The notes under the pieces are model-generated. The model searched no databases. It was not told the origin of the DNA and worked only from the letters and a program-made list of their open reading frames with translations. Shown piece by piece: positions 42,581 to 49,786 of a DNA stretch of 50,306 nt. Position numbers and translations under genes: made by a program. Each line of letters begins with the position of its first letter. Position 1 is the stretch's first letter. This DNA is from a virus, in IMG/VR virus record IMGVR_UViG_3300008267_000373, positions 1 to 50,306 of that record, one strand, 5' to 3'.

Positions 42581-43317
42581 TATGCAGTTCTCAATGATTC
42601 GTTATAGGCTTTAACAATTTGTTCTATAGCGCCAGGTTTAATCACTTTAATTCTTCTTAGATTGTCATTCGCCTGAATATAACGATCGAGATATGTTATA
42701 GAATTTAGAATACCTGGAGGTGCAGAGTAAGGATTGATATCAGTTGGAACACCGTTGGCATCTTCATAATGATGTACAGTATTATATTCATCAGAAACCG
42801 ATGCAATAGTAATAGATTCTGGAAAACTGGGATCTGTATTATCACGAAGTGTTTCACCTGATACGAATGATAAAGCACCATTCATCTTAACGAATATCTG
42901 TCCTAAATCTAATTCTCGTTTTACTACTTGAGCAGTTGCACCAGAAGTTAAACCAGATACCGTATCACCAACTTGGAAGTGAGTGAAAAGATCTGATACA
43001 TCATTTGTAGTTATAACCTTATGCGGATAATCTACTTGTGCTTTTGCTCGGATCTCTTGAACTGTTAGCGGCCAGCCTTGCTGACGGATAGTATCATTTA
43101 GAAGATACAAAGTCCAATAGTATCTTGGTGTGCGGTAATAATCTTGGGATATAGTATCAGGTCTATCACCATCTTGGATGATATAGTATTCATAAAAGTT
43201 TAGATTGTCTTTCACTTGATCAATTATATCGACATATGCAGAAAGATTCTGAAATGCAGTGACTGAAACCTCAGTTCCAAAATTATAGGTTGTGGTCGGG
43301 AAATTCGTAAAGAACAT
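42580..43317 (-). CDS. 53: gp53 baseplate wedge protein
   Basis: I place the start at ATG 43317 (MFFTNFPTTTYNFG), one base after the upstream stop in TAATATG; a longer reading to 43365 lies inside gp48. The product has 245 residues. NLNFYEYYIIQDGDRPDTIS, then YYRTPRYYWTLYLLNDTIRQ is the LysM-like wedge motif of T4 gp53 (YYIKGSPRPEELAN...PQLYWVLLMCND). NLRRIKVIKPGAIEQIVKAY matches the T4 C-terminal LRQIKIIAKSDI. A central insert (TVSGLTSGATAQVVKRE) is extra. gp53 clamps neighbouring wedges. Confidence 0.9.
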   Translation of the reverse strand: MFFTNFPTTTYNFGTEVSVTAFQNLSAYVDIIDQVKDNLNFYEYYIIQDGDRPDTISQDYYRTPRYYWTLYLLNDTIRQQGWPLTVQEIRAKAQVDYPHKVITTNDVSDLFTHFQVGDTVSGLTSGATAQVVKRELDLGQIFVKMNGALSFVSGETLRDNTDPSFPESITIASVSDEYNTVHHYEDANGVPTDINPYSAPPGILNSITYLDRYIQANDNLRRIKVIKPGAIEQIVKAYNESLRTA

Positions 43318-43318
43318 A

Positions 43319-44329
43319 TTAGTAACCCTGTAGAATATCGTTACGGTTAAGAGTTCTTTCTTCACCGAAGCTAAGAAGCAAATCTATCTCTGACGGTTTA
43401 CCATCTTTATGCCAACTCATAGACTGTGGATTCATAATGACCTGAACAGATCTAAGAACGCTATTCAGGATTTTAACCCCAACTTGTTGACCACCGTATC
43501 TCATTTCAATCTGGAACTTATCAGGGAATTCATAACCAATAGGAACATTTAATCCATTGGGATCGAAGTTAATGGTGTCTGGATACATAGTTGATCGAAA
43601 GAATTTTACGATCCCATCAATCTCTTCTGCCTCTTTTGCTGAACTAGCAATCAGTTTAAAAGTAAATTGAAATTCTCTTAATGTCACAGATTTAAATAGG
43701 TTAATCGTATTTGGATTAATAGTAGTAGAAAGCCCAGCTCTTACTACTGTATTAACCGTGTCTCCACCAGCTTCAGAAAGTCTAACTGCTGCAAGTCTAG
43801 CACCTTGTTGATTTGCAACGTTACCCTTCATTAGATCAATCATACTTCCAGTGGCTTGACCGACACCTTGAGCAAGAGACTTCATAATGCCAGAACCTTG
43901 TTGTGCTCCAGCAAGTCCAATTGCACCAACAGCTCCTAAAGAAGGTTGTTCATAGTTAATCTGGTCAGTTACGTTGATATTTGTAGGAAGATATAGAATA
44001 ACACCACGTGATCGATCTACTACAATGGAAGCGGCTTTCACCGGATCTTCTTCTATAACATTCGGTTCATTTAAGCTAGGAGAAGCTTGTCTATCCCTAT
44101 TATCAGAAGTCCCTGAGCTGTTAAATCCTTCCAAAAATCCAGAAGCCAGAACACCTTCACCGTTTGCTAATTGACTTAAAAATCCATCGCCTTTACGAGT
44201 AAACACGTTTGCAAATGATGATGAAATTTCAGGAGGAGTATATTTTACAGGCCTGAATGTGATAGTTCCCTTATAGTCATCAGATCTCTCTAAAGGAAAC
44301 CTCCAGGTTTTATTTGGTAGAGGTGCCAT
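43319..44329 (-). CDS. 48: gp48 baseplate tail-tube cap protein
   Basis: 336 residues against 364 in T4. The end LLLSFGEERTLNRNDILQGY equals the T4 gp48 end EITMREIITLNRASLYAG in pattern, and VILYLPTNINVTDQINYEQP with NPQSMSWHKDGKP are typical for the exo-T4 form. The middle is Gly/Ala/Gln-rich (AVGAIGLAGAQQGSG). gp48 sits on gp5-gp27 and starts tube assembly with gp54. It is the first gene after the minus-strand late promoter at 44360. Confidence 0.85.
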   Translation of the reverse strand: MAPLPNKTWRFPLERSDDYKGTITFRPVKYTPPEISSSFANVFTRKGDGFLSQLANGEGVLASGFLEGFNSSGTSDNRDRQASPSLNEPNVIEEDPVKAASIVVDRSRGVILYLPTNINVTDQINYEQPSLGAVGAIGLAGAQQGSGIMKSLAQGVGQATGSMIDLMKGNVANQQGARLAAVRLSEAGGDTVNTVVRAGLSTTINPNTINLFKSVTLREFQFTFKLIASSAKEAEEIDGIVKFFRSTMYPDTINFDPNGLNVPIGYEFPDKFQIEMRYGGQQVGVKILNSVLRSVQVIMNPQSMSWHKDGKPSEIDLLLSFGEERTLNRNDILQGY

Positions 44330-44337
44330 TTTTATCC

Positions 44338-44345
44338 TATAAATA
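44338..44345 (+). promoter_or_regulatory. T4-type late promoter for gp4 and the plus-strand tail genes
   Basis: Perfect TATAAATA on the plus strand, 29 bases before the gp4 start at 44374. It faces the minus-strand TATAAATA at 44360-44367, with only 14 bases between the two. Confidence 0.85.
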
Positions 44346-44359
44346 AAATAGATTTAAAC

Positions 44360-44367
44360 TATTTATA
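44360..44367 (-). promoter_or_regulatory. T4-type late promoter for gp48 and the baseplate block
   Basis: Perfect TATAAATA on the minus strand, 31 bases before the gp48 start at 44329. Transcription from it crosses the plus-strand late promoter at 44338. Confidence 0.85.
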
Positions 44368-44373
44368 TGAAAA

Positions 44374-44853
44374 ATGAAGACGTATTCCGGAAAATATAAA
44401 GTTAAAAACCCTGCGAAGTATAAGGGTGATTACACAAATGTCGTATATCGATCGATGTGGGAACGCCAGTGTTTTGCCTGGTGTGAGAATAATAGCGAGA
44501 TAAAGGAATGGTCTTCAGAAGAGATTGTGGTTCCTTACTTCTATGATGTCGATAAAAAGTACCACAGATATTTTATTGATCTAAAGATCACATTTAATAA
44601 TGGTCAGACTATCTTGGTGGAAGTAAAACCTGAGAAAGAAACTGCGCCACCAAAAAGGCCTGACAAAAGTAAAAGATATATTAACGAATCTTTAACCTAT
44701 GTTAAGAATATGAATAAGTGGTTAGCAGCACATGAGTTTGCTAAAGATCGTGGTTGGGAGTTCCAGGTCTGGACTGAAAAGACTTTAGAGAAGCTAAACA
44801 TACTTCCCAAAGCATTCAAACCATTAAAACCCATAAAGAAGATCAAGAAATAA
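44374..44853 (+). CDS. 4: gp4 head completion protein
   Basis: 159 residues against about 150 in T4. KVKNPAKYKGDYTNVVYRSM, WERQCFAWCENNSEIKEWSS, EEIVVPYFYDVDKKYHRYFI and DLKITFNNGQTILVEVKPEK match T4 gp4 (NPHKYKGN...YRSSYEKLTF...VDKKVHRYFVDF...EIKP). The D...E-x-K pattern (Asp63-type with VEVKP) is that of the PD-(D/E)xK/TnsA nuclease fold, and gp4 may trim or seal DNA ends when heads are finished. The basic C-terminus ends in KPLKPIKKIKK. Confidence 0.93.
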   Translation: MKTYSGKYKVKNPAKYKGDYTNVVYRSMWERQCFAWCENNSEIKEWSSEEIVVPYFYDVDKKYHRYFIDLKITFNNGQTILVEVKPEKETAPPKRPDKSKRYINESLTYVKNMNKWLAAHEFAKDRGWEFQVWTEKTLEKLNILPKAFKPLKPIKKIKK

Positions 44854-44855
44854 GA

Positions 44856-44863
44856 CATAAATA
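44856..44863 (+). promoter_or_regulatory. Late promoter (CATAAATA)
   Basis: CATAAATA on the plus strand, two bases after the gp4 stop and 28 bases before the TTG start of the next gene. One base off the consensus. Confidence 0.6.
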
Positions 44864-44890
44864 GATCTATGCTATGCAAGGAAGAATGTA

Positions 44891-45478
44891 TTGAGCAATC
44901 TATTTCAAACACTTGAGATTGAAGCTTTCCGTAAGGGTATTACCCCAAGGACTGCGCAGTCAAGAGAATGGTTTATGAACAAGACGAAGGACCTTAGAAA
45001 CATCAACAGAAACGTGTTGATGAAGGAAACCCCTATTACCCTAAAGAATAGAACTATTATTGGTTCTATGTTTATGTTTTTCTATCAGCCAAAGCATAAA
45101 GACACGTTGCCATATTATGACTCGTTCCCGTTAGTGATTGTTCTAAAGCCAGCTGAAGGGGGATTCCTAGGATTAAATCTCCACTATCTTCCTCCAGTAT
45201 TAAGAGCTAAATTCTTAGACGCTTTGTTAGAAAATACCAACAATGACAGGTTTGACGAGACCACTAAATTCAATTTAACGTACAATCTACTCGAACGTGC
45301 AACCAAACTGAAGTACTTCGAACCTTGTATCAAACATTACTTAACCGATCACGTTAGAAGCAGATTCGCTTTAGTCGAAGCTCCTGAGTGGGAAATCGCT
45401 ACGTTCCTACCAGTTGCAGACTTCCAAAAGGCAAGAGCTTCTACTGTGTGGAAAGACTCTAGAAGAAAGATATCATAA
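44891..45478 (+). CDS. Conserved exo-T4 assembly protein, unknown function
   Basis: 195 residues from a TTG start, set by an AAGGAAG site seven bases upstream and by the family start MSN-x-FQT. RTAQSREWFMNKTKDLRNIN, PITLKNRTIIGSMFMFFYQP and KHKDTLPYYDSFPLVIVL, then FLGLNLHYLPPVLRAKFLDA are strongly patterned motifs of a protein I remember next to gp4 in exo-T4 phages. Its role is unknown to me; T4 has gp2 (DNA end protector) and gp3 near gp4, so a head or tail completion task is possible. An ATG at 44886 in another frame reads only MY-stop and overlaps the TTG. It ends overlapping the next ATG. Confidence 0.75.
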   Translation: MSNLFQTLEIEAFRKGITPRTAQSREWFMNKTKDLRNINRNVLMKETPITLKNRTIIGSMFMFFYQPKHKDTLPYYDSFPLVIVLKPAEGGFLGLNLHYLPPVLRAKFLDALLENTNNDRFDETTKFNLTYNLLERATKLKYFEPCIKHYLTDHVRSRFALVEAPEWEIATFLPVADFQKARASTVWKDSRRKIS

Positions 45479-46185
45479 TGGCTTACAGCATCGACCAAAT
45501 GAAATCTCTCATTTCACGTAAAGGTGGAGTATCTGAGGCTAATGTATTTCGTGTAGAATTCCCGTCTTTGCCCGGTGCATCGGCAGAAGAAGTAAACCTT
45601 CTTTGTACTCGCGTGAATATTCCAGGCCAACAAATCCTAACTTATGATAAAGAGATTGGTATCAAGACTGAAAAAGTAGGATATCGTCGCGCGTACGAAG
45701 ATGTCTCTATGAGCTTCCTACTATTAAATGATTATGGTATTCGAAAGTATTTTGAAACGTGGATGGGCTATGTTGTTGATCCGAACACGTACGAGATTGG
45801 TTATAAGAACGAGTATATTGCAGGTCAGGTAAAGATTCAGCAACTAAGAAAGGGTATTGGTCTACCGATCTATTCCACACCACTTGGTCTGCCACTACTC
45901 CCCTCAGAGATTCAAAATAGACTTCCGAAATTCGGTCCGTTCGATCTTGCAAGAGGTCAACTCGATCTAAACTATATTACAAATGACCAAGTAGTCTATG
46001 AAGTTATTCTTGAGAACGTATTCCCTACAACTATGACCGGTATTGAACTTGGAAATGCAATTGATGGCGTGCTCGAATTCCAAGTTACTTTCTCTTACAC
46101 TAAATATACTGCACAAAATAAAGAAGCGAACCCTACAGCCGATTTTATAACAACTGGCATAGGTTCTTTGCTAACAAATCTATAA
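45478..46185 (+). CDS. Tail-tube-fold baseplate protein, candidate gp54-type tube initiator
   Basis: 235 residues. ISRKGGVSEANVFRVEFPSL starts a gp19-type barrel (compare ARPNLFKATINFP in gp19 here), followed by LCTRVNIPGQQILTYDKEIG, EDVSMSFLLLNDYGIRKYFE and TWMGYVVD; the end LEFQVTFSYTKYTAQN is the last strand. A proline-rich insert (PIYSTPLGLPLLPSEIQNRL) is unusual. The place between gp4 and gp26/tape measure and the tube-like fold fit T4 gp54, the first tube ring on gp48, but the match is by fold and context, not by clear identity. Confidence 0.68.
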   Translation: MAYSIDQMKSLISRKGGVSEANVFRVEFPSLPGASAEEVNLLCTRVNIPGQQILTYDKEIGIKTEKVGYRRAYEDVSMSFLLLNDYGIRKYFETWMGYVVDPNTYEIGYKNEYIAGQVKIQQLRKGIGLPIYSTPLGLPLLPSEIQNRLPKFGPFDLARGQLDLNYITNDQVVYEVILENVFPTTMTGIELGNAIDGVLEFQVTFSYTKYTAQNKEANPTADFITTGIGSLLTNL

Positions 46186-46196
46186 GGATGATTTAA

Positions 46197-46901
46197 ATGG
46201 CTCTACCTAAACTGAATGACAATCCAAAGTATGATCTTATAATTCCTTCTATGAATAAAAAGGTCAGATACAGACCTTATCTCGTGAAAGAAGAAAAGGT
46301 AATGCTAATGGCTATGGAATCACAAGATAACCAGGCTATGATGAATTCGATTGTCGATACGATTGTCGCGTGCGTGGACGATGATATTGATCGTAAGAAG
46401 CTTGCAATGTTTGATGTTGAATATATGTTTCTTAAGATTCGTTCGAAGTCTGTTGGTGAAACTTCTACTGTAGGTATTAAGTGCACTTCCTGTAATACGC
46501 AGAATGATGTTACTATCGATATCTCTGCAATGGAGATTGAAGTTCCGACAGTCAATAAAACGATTCAGGTTACACCCGAGATTGCTATTGAAATGAAATG
46601 GCCAACGTATGAAGATATCATAAAGATTGGTTCAACCGGCAATAAACTGACTAAGAACCTATTTTCTATTATCGAGAAATCAATTGAAGCTATCGTAACT
46701 GAGAATGAAAGAATCTTAGCGAAAGATGTGACCGATAAAGAGCTTGAAGAATTCGTTGAGTCCATGACAAAAGAGCAATTGGATATGCTTGGTGACTTTG
46801 TATCGAAGATGCCTAGATTGAATAAAGATGTTCATTTCGATTGTGTATCATGTAAAGAACATAATCACGTAAAACTGGAAGGTATGACTGATTTTTTTTA
46901 A
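46197..46901 (+). CDS. 26: gp26-type baseplate hub / tail assembly protein
   Basis: 234 residues against 208 in T4. MALPKLNDNPKYDLIIPSMN, KKVRYRPYLVKEEKVMLMAM with ESQDNQ is the T4 gp26 (T4_baseplate family) start. Two Cys pairs, CTSC (96-99) and CVSC (216-219), look like a zinc-binding pair. It ends in DFF at GAT TTT TTT TAA TAG, a U UUU UUU run directly before tandem stops. The frame one base back continues 66 codons to 47098. The gene lies just upstream of the tape measure gene, where lambda-like phages carry G/GT tail chaperones, so this protein may act as chaperone as well as, or instead of, a hub part. Confidence 0.85.
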   Translation: MALPKLNDNPKYDLIIPSMNKKVRYRPYLVKEEKVMLMAMESQDNQAMMNSIVDTIVACVDDDIDRKKLAMFDVEYMFLKIRSKSVGETSTVGIKCTSCNTQNDVTIDISAMEIEVPTVNKTIQVTPEIAIEMKWPTYEDIIKIGSTGNKLTKNLFSIIEKSIEAIVTENERILAKDVTDKELEEFVESMTKEQLDMLGDFVSKMPRLNKDVHFDCVSCKEHNHVKLEGMTDFF

Positions 46902-46950
46902 TAGCTCTTTCTCATGAAAATTTAATCAATTACTATAAGGTAAATTTTCA
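46892..46950 (+). promoter_or_regulatory. Candidate programmed -1 frameshift site
   Basis: T8 (46892-46899) contains the heptamer T TTT TTT in the gp26 phase. It is followed by TAA TAG in the zero frame and, 15 bases on, by a perfect inverted repeat: TGAAAATTTA (46915-46924) and TAAATTTTCA (46941-46950) with a 16-base loop. The spacing is longer than the usual 5-9 bases and the stem is AT-rich, so stimulation may be weak. A one-base loss or gain in the T-run is the alternative reading. Confidence 0.6.
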
Positions 46951-46954
46951 GTTA

Positions 46955-47098
46955 ATGCAGCACCATCATTATTCGTTAACTGAAATTGAAATGCTGATAC
47001 CGTGGGAAAGAGAAATCTATTTGACTTTGTTATTGCAACATATACAAGAAGAAACAGATGCCGCAAAGCAGAGGCAAAGGGATTTAAAACATGGCTGA
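46955..47098 (+). CDS. Short ORF in the -1 frame of gp26, likely its frameshift extension
   Basis: From ATG 46955 the product has 47 residues (MQHHHYSLTEIEMLIPWERE, ending RQRDLKHG). In the same frame coding sense extends back to the gp26 T-run and reads LIALSHENLINYYKVNFQL, giving a 66-residue extension of gp26. The N-terminal 19 residues look protein-like (LSHENLINYYKVNF), and no good ribosome site precedes the ATG (an AAGG lies 14 bases away). Both facts favour translation as a gp26 fusion of 300 residues. It ends eight bases into the tape measure gene. The helical PWEREIY motif and the acidic/basic C-terminal helix resemble gpT-like tails of chaperones. Confidence 0.65.
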   Translation: MQHHHYSLTEIEMLIPWEREIYLTLLLQHIQEETDAAKQRQRDLKHG

Positions 47099-48896
47099 AG
47101 CAACTCTGAATGATGTAATCGCTAGATTAAGAACAGATAATGAGAAACAGCTAAGAGAACAACAGGACACAACTGTTGCTGTTGAGGAATTGTCTGGTAC
47201 TATTCGTGCTCTTCTAGAGCAAATGGAAGCCCAGAGATTACGTGATAAAGAATCAGAGTTTGAAGCCAGAAAAAGAGTTACTGCTCCCGCAGCGGCAGGA
47301 GCTGCAGCCTCTCCTTCTAGTTCCGGAAGTATTTTAGACCTATTAGGTCCTGGTAGTATGCTTGGAACATTAGCTGGTATTGCCGGGAATCTAGGTGCTG
47401 CTACTATTGCTCTTGCAGCTGCTACAGAAGGCTTTGGACCATCACTTAAAAATCTTAAAAACTTTACCACAAATTTAACAAAGCTTCAAAAGGCATTAAT
47501 CCGAATCCCATTATACCCATTTGAAAGATTACTTAAAGCGAATCCATTTGATGATATTACTAAGAATTTTTCAAAAATGGAAAAGGTCTTAAAGGATCGA
47601 TATAAATTCGATCCAAAATCTTTAAGATGGCAAAATCTTCTAACTGGTAAATTTGTAAAATTTGACGAAGTGAATCGTGTTGCTAGAGAGTCTAGTGGTT
47701 TCTTAACTAGGATATCCAGTTTATTTAAATCAATTACTATTCCCGAATCAGTAACTAAACTTTTTACTGCTGAAGGTGCTATCGGTCAAGCATTTGGAAT
47801 TCTCAAGAATAATAAATGGCTTACTGGTATATTAAAATTTCTAAGACCCCTTGCTATTATACTTTCATCATTTGACGGCCTGAGGGTTGCAAGTGCTGAA
47901 ATGGAAGATCGTGAAGGGTTCTTTAACAAATATATTGGTGGTGGGGCTGGTGGGTTTATTGGCGGCTTTGCTGGATCATTCTTTGGCGAAATGGCCAATT
48001 TATTCAAAGATATTCCACTATGGTTAATCTCGTGGGTAGTACCAGATGATTGGATTACTACAAATCCAGATGGGACCTGGAAGTTTAATGAGTCTAAGAA
48101 TATAGTTACAAAGCTTCTATCAGGAATACAGAATCTAGACTTTAACGAAATGCTAAAAAATCTAATAATGACGCAATTTGATACCTTAGGTACCGTGTTT
48201 GATAACATTGGCCAGTATTTCGGTTTGTCCGGCACTGAAGAACAGCAAGCAGCAACTCAGAAGATGTTTGATGAGTGGTGGAACAACTGGTTCTCTCTCA
48301 AAGGCGCTGGTGAAAATACACTTGGTATCTTGGGATGGCTAGTCAATACTGCTCTATCACCTATAAACTCTATATTAGATAGTGTTCTAGAAGCATTCGG
48401 TGTAAGCACTGAAGGTGAGGAAACTACATTCTTACAAAAGATTAGTAATTTTGTATCCTGGATCTACGGTCTGATTCCTTCAGTGGATGATATTAAACGT
48501 AGCCTCGCTAGTAAGCTTGATCCTGATGTAGCTTGGTTTTTAGGTCTTTCGGATTACCTTCCCCAGACCCAAGCAGAGTACGATCAAAGATCACAAGAGC
48601 TCTTAAAAACTATGAAAGATGAAAGTTCTAAGATTGCTGAACTAGAAGCACAACTAGCAGCTGCAGAAAATAGTAATGGGGCTCTTTCTGGTCTTACTGT
48701 TGCCAGAACTAAAGGTGCACTAATAGCAGCTCAAGAAGAACGTGATGAAGCAAATAGAGCCCTTACAGCTCTTCAAGATACAGCTAGAACGTCACCAGGA
48801 ATCAATCAGAGTACTGTTAATAATGTTCAGTCGCAGTCTGATACGATCTTTATGCCAAACAGTGGATCGATTGATAACGACGATATTAGAAGATAA
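47091..48896 (+). CDS. 29: Tape measure protein (gp29 counterpart)
   Basis: 601 residues, near the 590 of T4 gp29. A coiled-coil start (MAEATLNDVIARLRTDNEKQ; then VAVEELSGTIRALLEQMEAQ), an Ala/Gly-rich region with hydrophobic stretches (LGTLAGIAGNLGAATIALAA; YIGGGAGGFIGGFAGSFFGE) and a second coiled coil (SSKIAELEAQLAAAE) are usual for tape measures. The protein would span the tube and enter the host envelope at ejection. The AAGGGA site is well placed, and the start overlaps the frameshift ORF by eight bases. Naming as gp29 rests on length, context and composition, not clear identity. Confidence 0.78.
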   Translation: MAEATLNDVIARLRTDNEKQLREQQDTTVAVEELSGTIRALLEQMEAQRLRDKESEFEARKRVTAPAAAGAAASPSSSGSILDLLGPGSMLGTLAGIAGNLGAATIALAAATEGFGPSLKNLKNFTTNLTKLQKALIRIPLYPFERLLKANPFDDITKNFSKMEKVLKDRYKFDPKSLRWQNLLTGKFVKFDEVNRVARESSGFLTRISSLFKSITIPESVTKLFTAEGAIGQAFGILKNNKWLTGILKFLRPLAIILSSFDGLRVASAEMEDREGFFNKYIGGGAGGFIGGFAGSFFGEMANLFKDIPLWLISWVVPDDWITTNPDGTWKFNESKNIVTKLLSGIQNLDFNEMLKNLIMTQFDTLGTVFDNIGQYFGLSGTEEQQAATQKMFDEWWNNWFSLKGAGENTLGILGWLVNTALSPINSILDSVLEAFGVSTEGEETTFLQKISNFVSWIYGLIPSVDDIKRSLASKLDPDVAWFLGLSDYLPQTQAEYDQRSQELLKTMKDESSKIAELEAQLAAAENSNGALSGLTVARTKGALIAAQEERDEANRALTALQDTARTSPGINQSTVNNVQSQSDTIFMPNSGSIDNDDIRR

Positions 48897-48915
48897 TTAT
48901 TCGTATCTTCTAATA
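48884..48915. other. Perfect inverted repeat across convergent gene ends
   Basis: TATTAGAAGATA (48884-48895) and TATCTTCTAATA (48904-48915) are perfectly complementary, 12 bp with an 8-base loop. The left arm encodes the tape measure end IRR-stop; the right arm encodes the IRRY near the end of the minus-strand peptidase. No clear T-run follows. A coding bidirectional terminator or RNase site is possible. Confidence 0.6.
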
Positions 48916-49385
48916 CCTAAAGCTCTTCTAGCCAGATAAGGTTTGTACGAGACAGTACTGTCTTGGTTACCGCCAAGTATAATCCAGTGCTCTTCACCAT
49001 CAATGATTTCGGTCTCCACGTAGAATCCTACGTGTCCTTGCCATCCTTGATTACCTCTTGGGAAGATTACTATATCACCCTTCATAGGTGTTTCTACTGG
49101 TGTTCCCCAGTCTAAGAAACCTCGCGCGAGAAGAGGATGTTGCGATACAGATTCTGATCCCGGTATGCTATGCAGATTCAGTATACTATTTACGAAAGCT
49201 GCGCACCATTCATATCTAACCGGATCTACACCAAGAAAATATCTGAGTTCCCTTCTATGATCTTGCTCATTCAAGCCAACCATAGATTCAGCAACTACCA
49301 TTACTTTTGGTGCGTATAGGTTAACCGAGTTATTTGGACTATAGACACATCCGCCTAACAGAAATATGAATAACAGATAACGCAT
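48897..49385 (-). CDS. Lipoprotein-type CHAP/NlpC-like peptidase
   Basis: 162 residues. MRYLLFIFLLGGC is a lipoprotein signal with lipobox LGGC (Cys13) and no Asp at +2, suggesting the outer membrane. ESMVGLNEQDHRRELRYFLG, EWCAAFVNSIL with nucleophile Cys61, GDIVIFPRGNQGWQGHVGFY with His118 and GGNQDSTVSY with Asn140 define a CHAP-like cysteine peptidase of the family that cleaves wall peptides (TIGR02594-type). It may be the endolysin or a lysis helper held at the envelope. It ends touching the tape measure stop. A CATAAATA late motif lies only five bases before the ATG. Confidence 0.75.
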   Translation of the reverse strand: MRYLLFIFLLGGCVYSPNNSVNLYAPKVMVVAESMVGLNEQDHRRELRYFLGVDPVRYEWCAAFVNSILNLHSIPGSESVSQHPLLARGFLDWGTPVETPMKGDIVIFPRGNQGWQGHVGFYVETEIIDGEEHWIILGGNQDSTVSYKPYLARRALGIRRYE

Positions 49386-49390
49386 GAAAT

Positions 49391-49398
49391 TATTTATG
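49391..49398 (-). promoter_or_regulatory. Late promoter-like CATAAATA directly before the peptidase
   Basis: CATAAATA on the minus strand, five bases before the ATG of the lipoprotein peptidase. If used, transcription would begin at about the start codon, giving a leaderless or nearly leaderless message. It could also be coincidental, and the same bases form part of the early plus-strand box at 49400. Confidence 0.4.
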
Positions 49399-49399
49399 A

Positions 49400-49437
49400 A
49401 ATAGGGGATTTACAAAATATTTTTCATACGATATAGT
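49400..49437 (+). promoter_or_regulatory. Early promoter
   Basis: AATAGGGGATTTACAAA box; TTTACA at 49409-49414 and TATAGT at 49432-49437 with a 17-base spacer. It drives the small gene at 49488. Confidence 0.8.
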
Positions 49438-49487
49438 TTTTATTGTCATAACACGTATATATAATAGTGTAACAAAGGAATCAAGTA

Positions 49488-49586
49488 ATGCAACCCTGTA
49501 TGGTATCATATAATCCAACAGAACAGAAAACCGAGTTTCTCGGTCGCTGGATTATTCATGCAGTGAAGGGTTTGTGTAACAGTTAA
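49488..49586 (+). CDS. Tiny early protein, unknown (32 aa)
   Basis: Translation gives MQPCMVSYNPTEQKTEFLGR, ending HAVKGLCNS, 32 residues. AAAGGAA lies nine bases before the ATG, an early promoter is just upstream, and a terminator follows within 28 bases, so a monocistronic early transcript is well defined. The product has two cysteines and no known motif. An RNA-only function for this short transcript cannot be excluded. Confidence 0.6.
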   Translation: MQPCMVSYNPTEQKTEFLGRWIIHAVKGLCNS

Positions 49587-49613
49587 CTATCAAGTTAGTC
49601 TTAACGAGTTCCA

Positions 49614-49647
49614 AACCCTCTAGCTTCGGCTTAGAGGGTTTTTTTAT
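49614..49647 (+). terminator. Intrinsic terminator
   Basis: AACCCTCTAGC, loop TTCG, GCTTAGAGGGTT with one bulged T, followed by seven T. It closes the small early transcript and separates it from the tRNA operon promoter. Confidence 0.9.
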
Positions 49648-49657
49648 GGGAAAATGA

Positions 49658-49695
49658 AATAGGGGGTTTACAAACGATCGTAGATGCCTTACACT
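49658..49695 (+). promoter_or_regulatory. Early promoter of the tRNA cluster
   Basis: AATAGGGGGTTTACAAA box; TTTACA at 49667-49672, TACACT at 49690-49695, spacer 17. Transcription would begin near 49702, giving a leader of about 150 bases before the first tRNA. Confidence 0.8.
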
Positions 49696-49786
49696 ATACG
49701 AATAACAAGAAACGAAGCGATAGCATCAATCTTTCTTAGCTCATTGAAAATTTAGCTTTTGTCCTAGCGTAAGCGATGATGGACTG

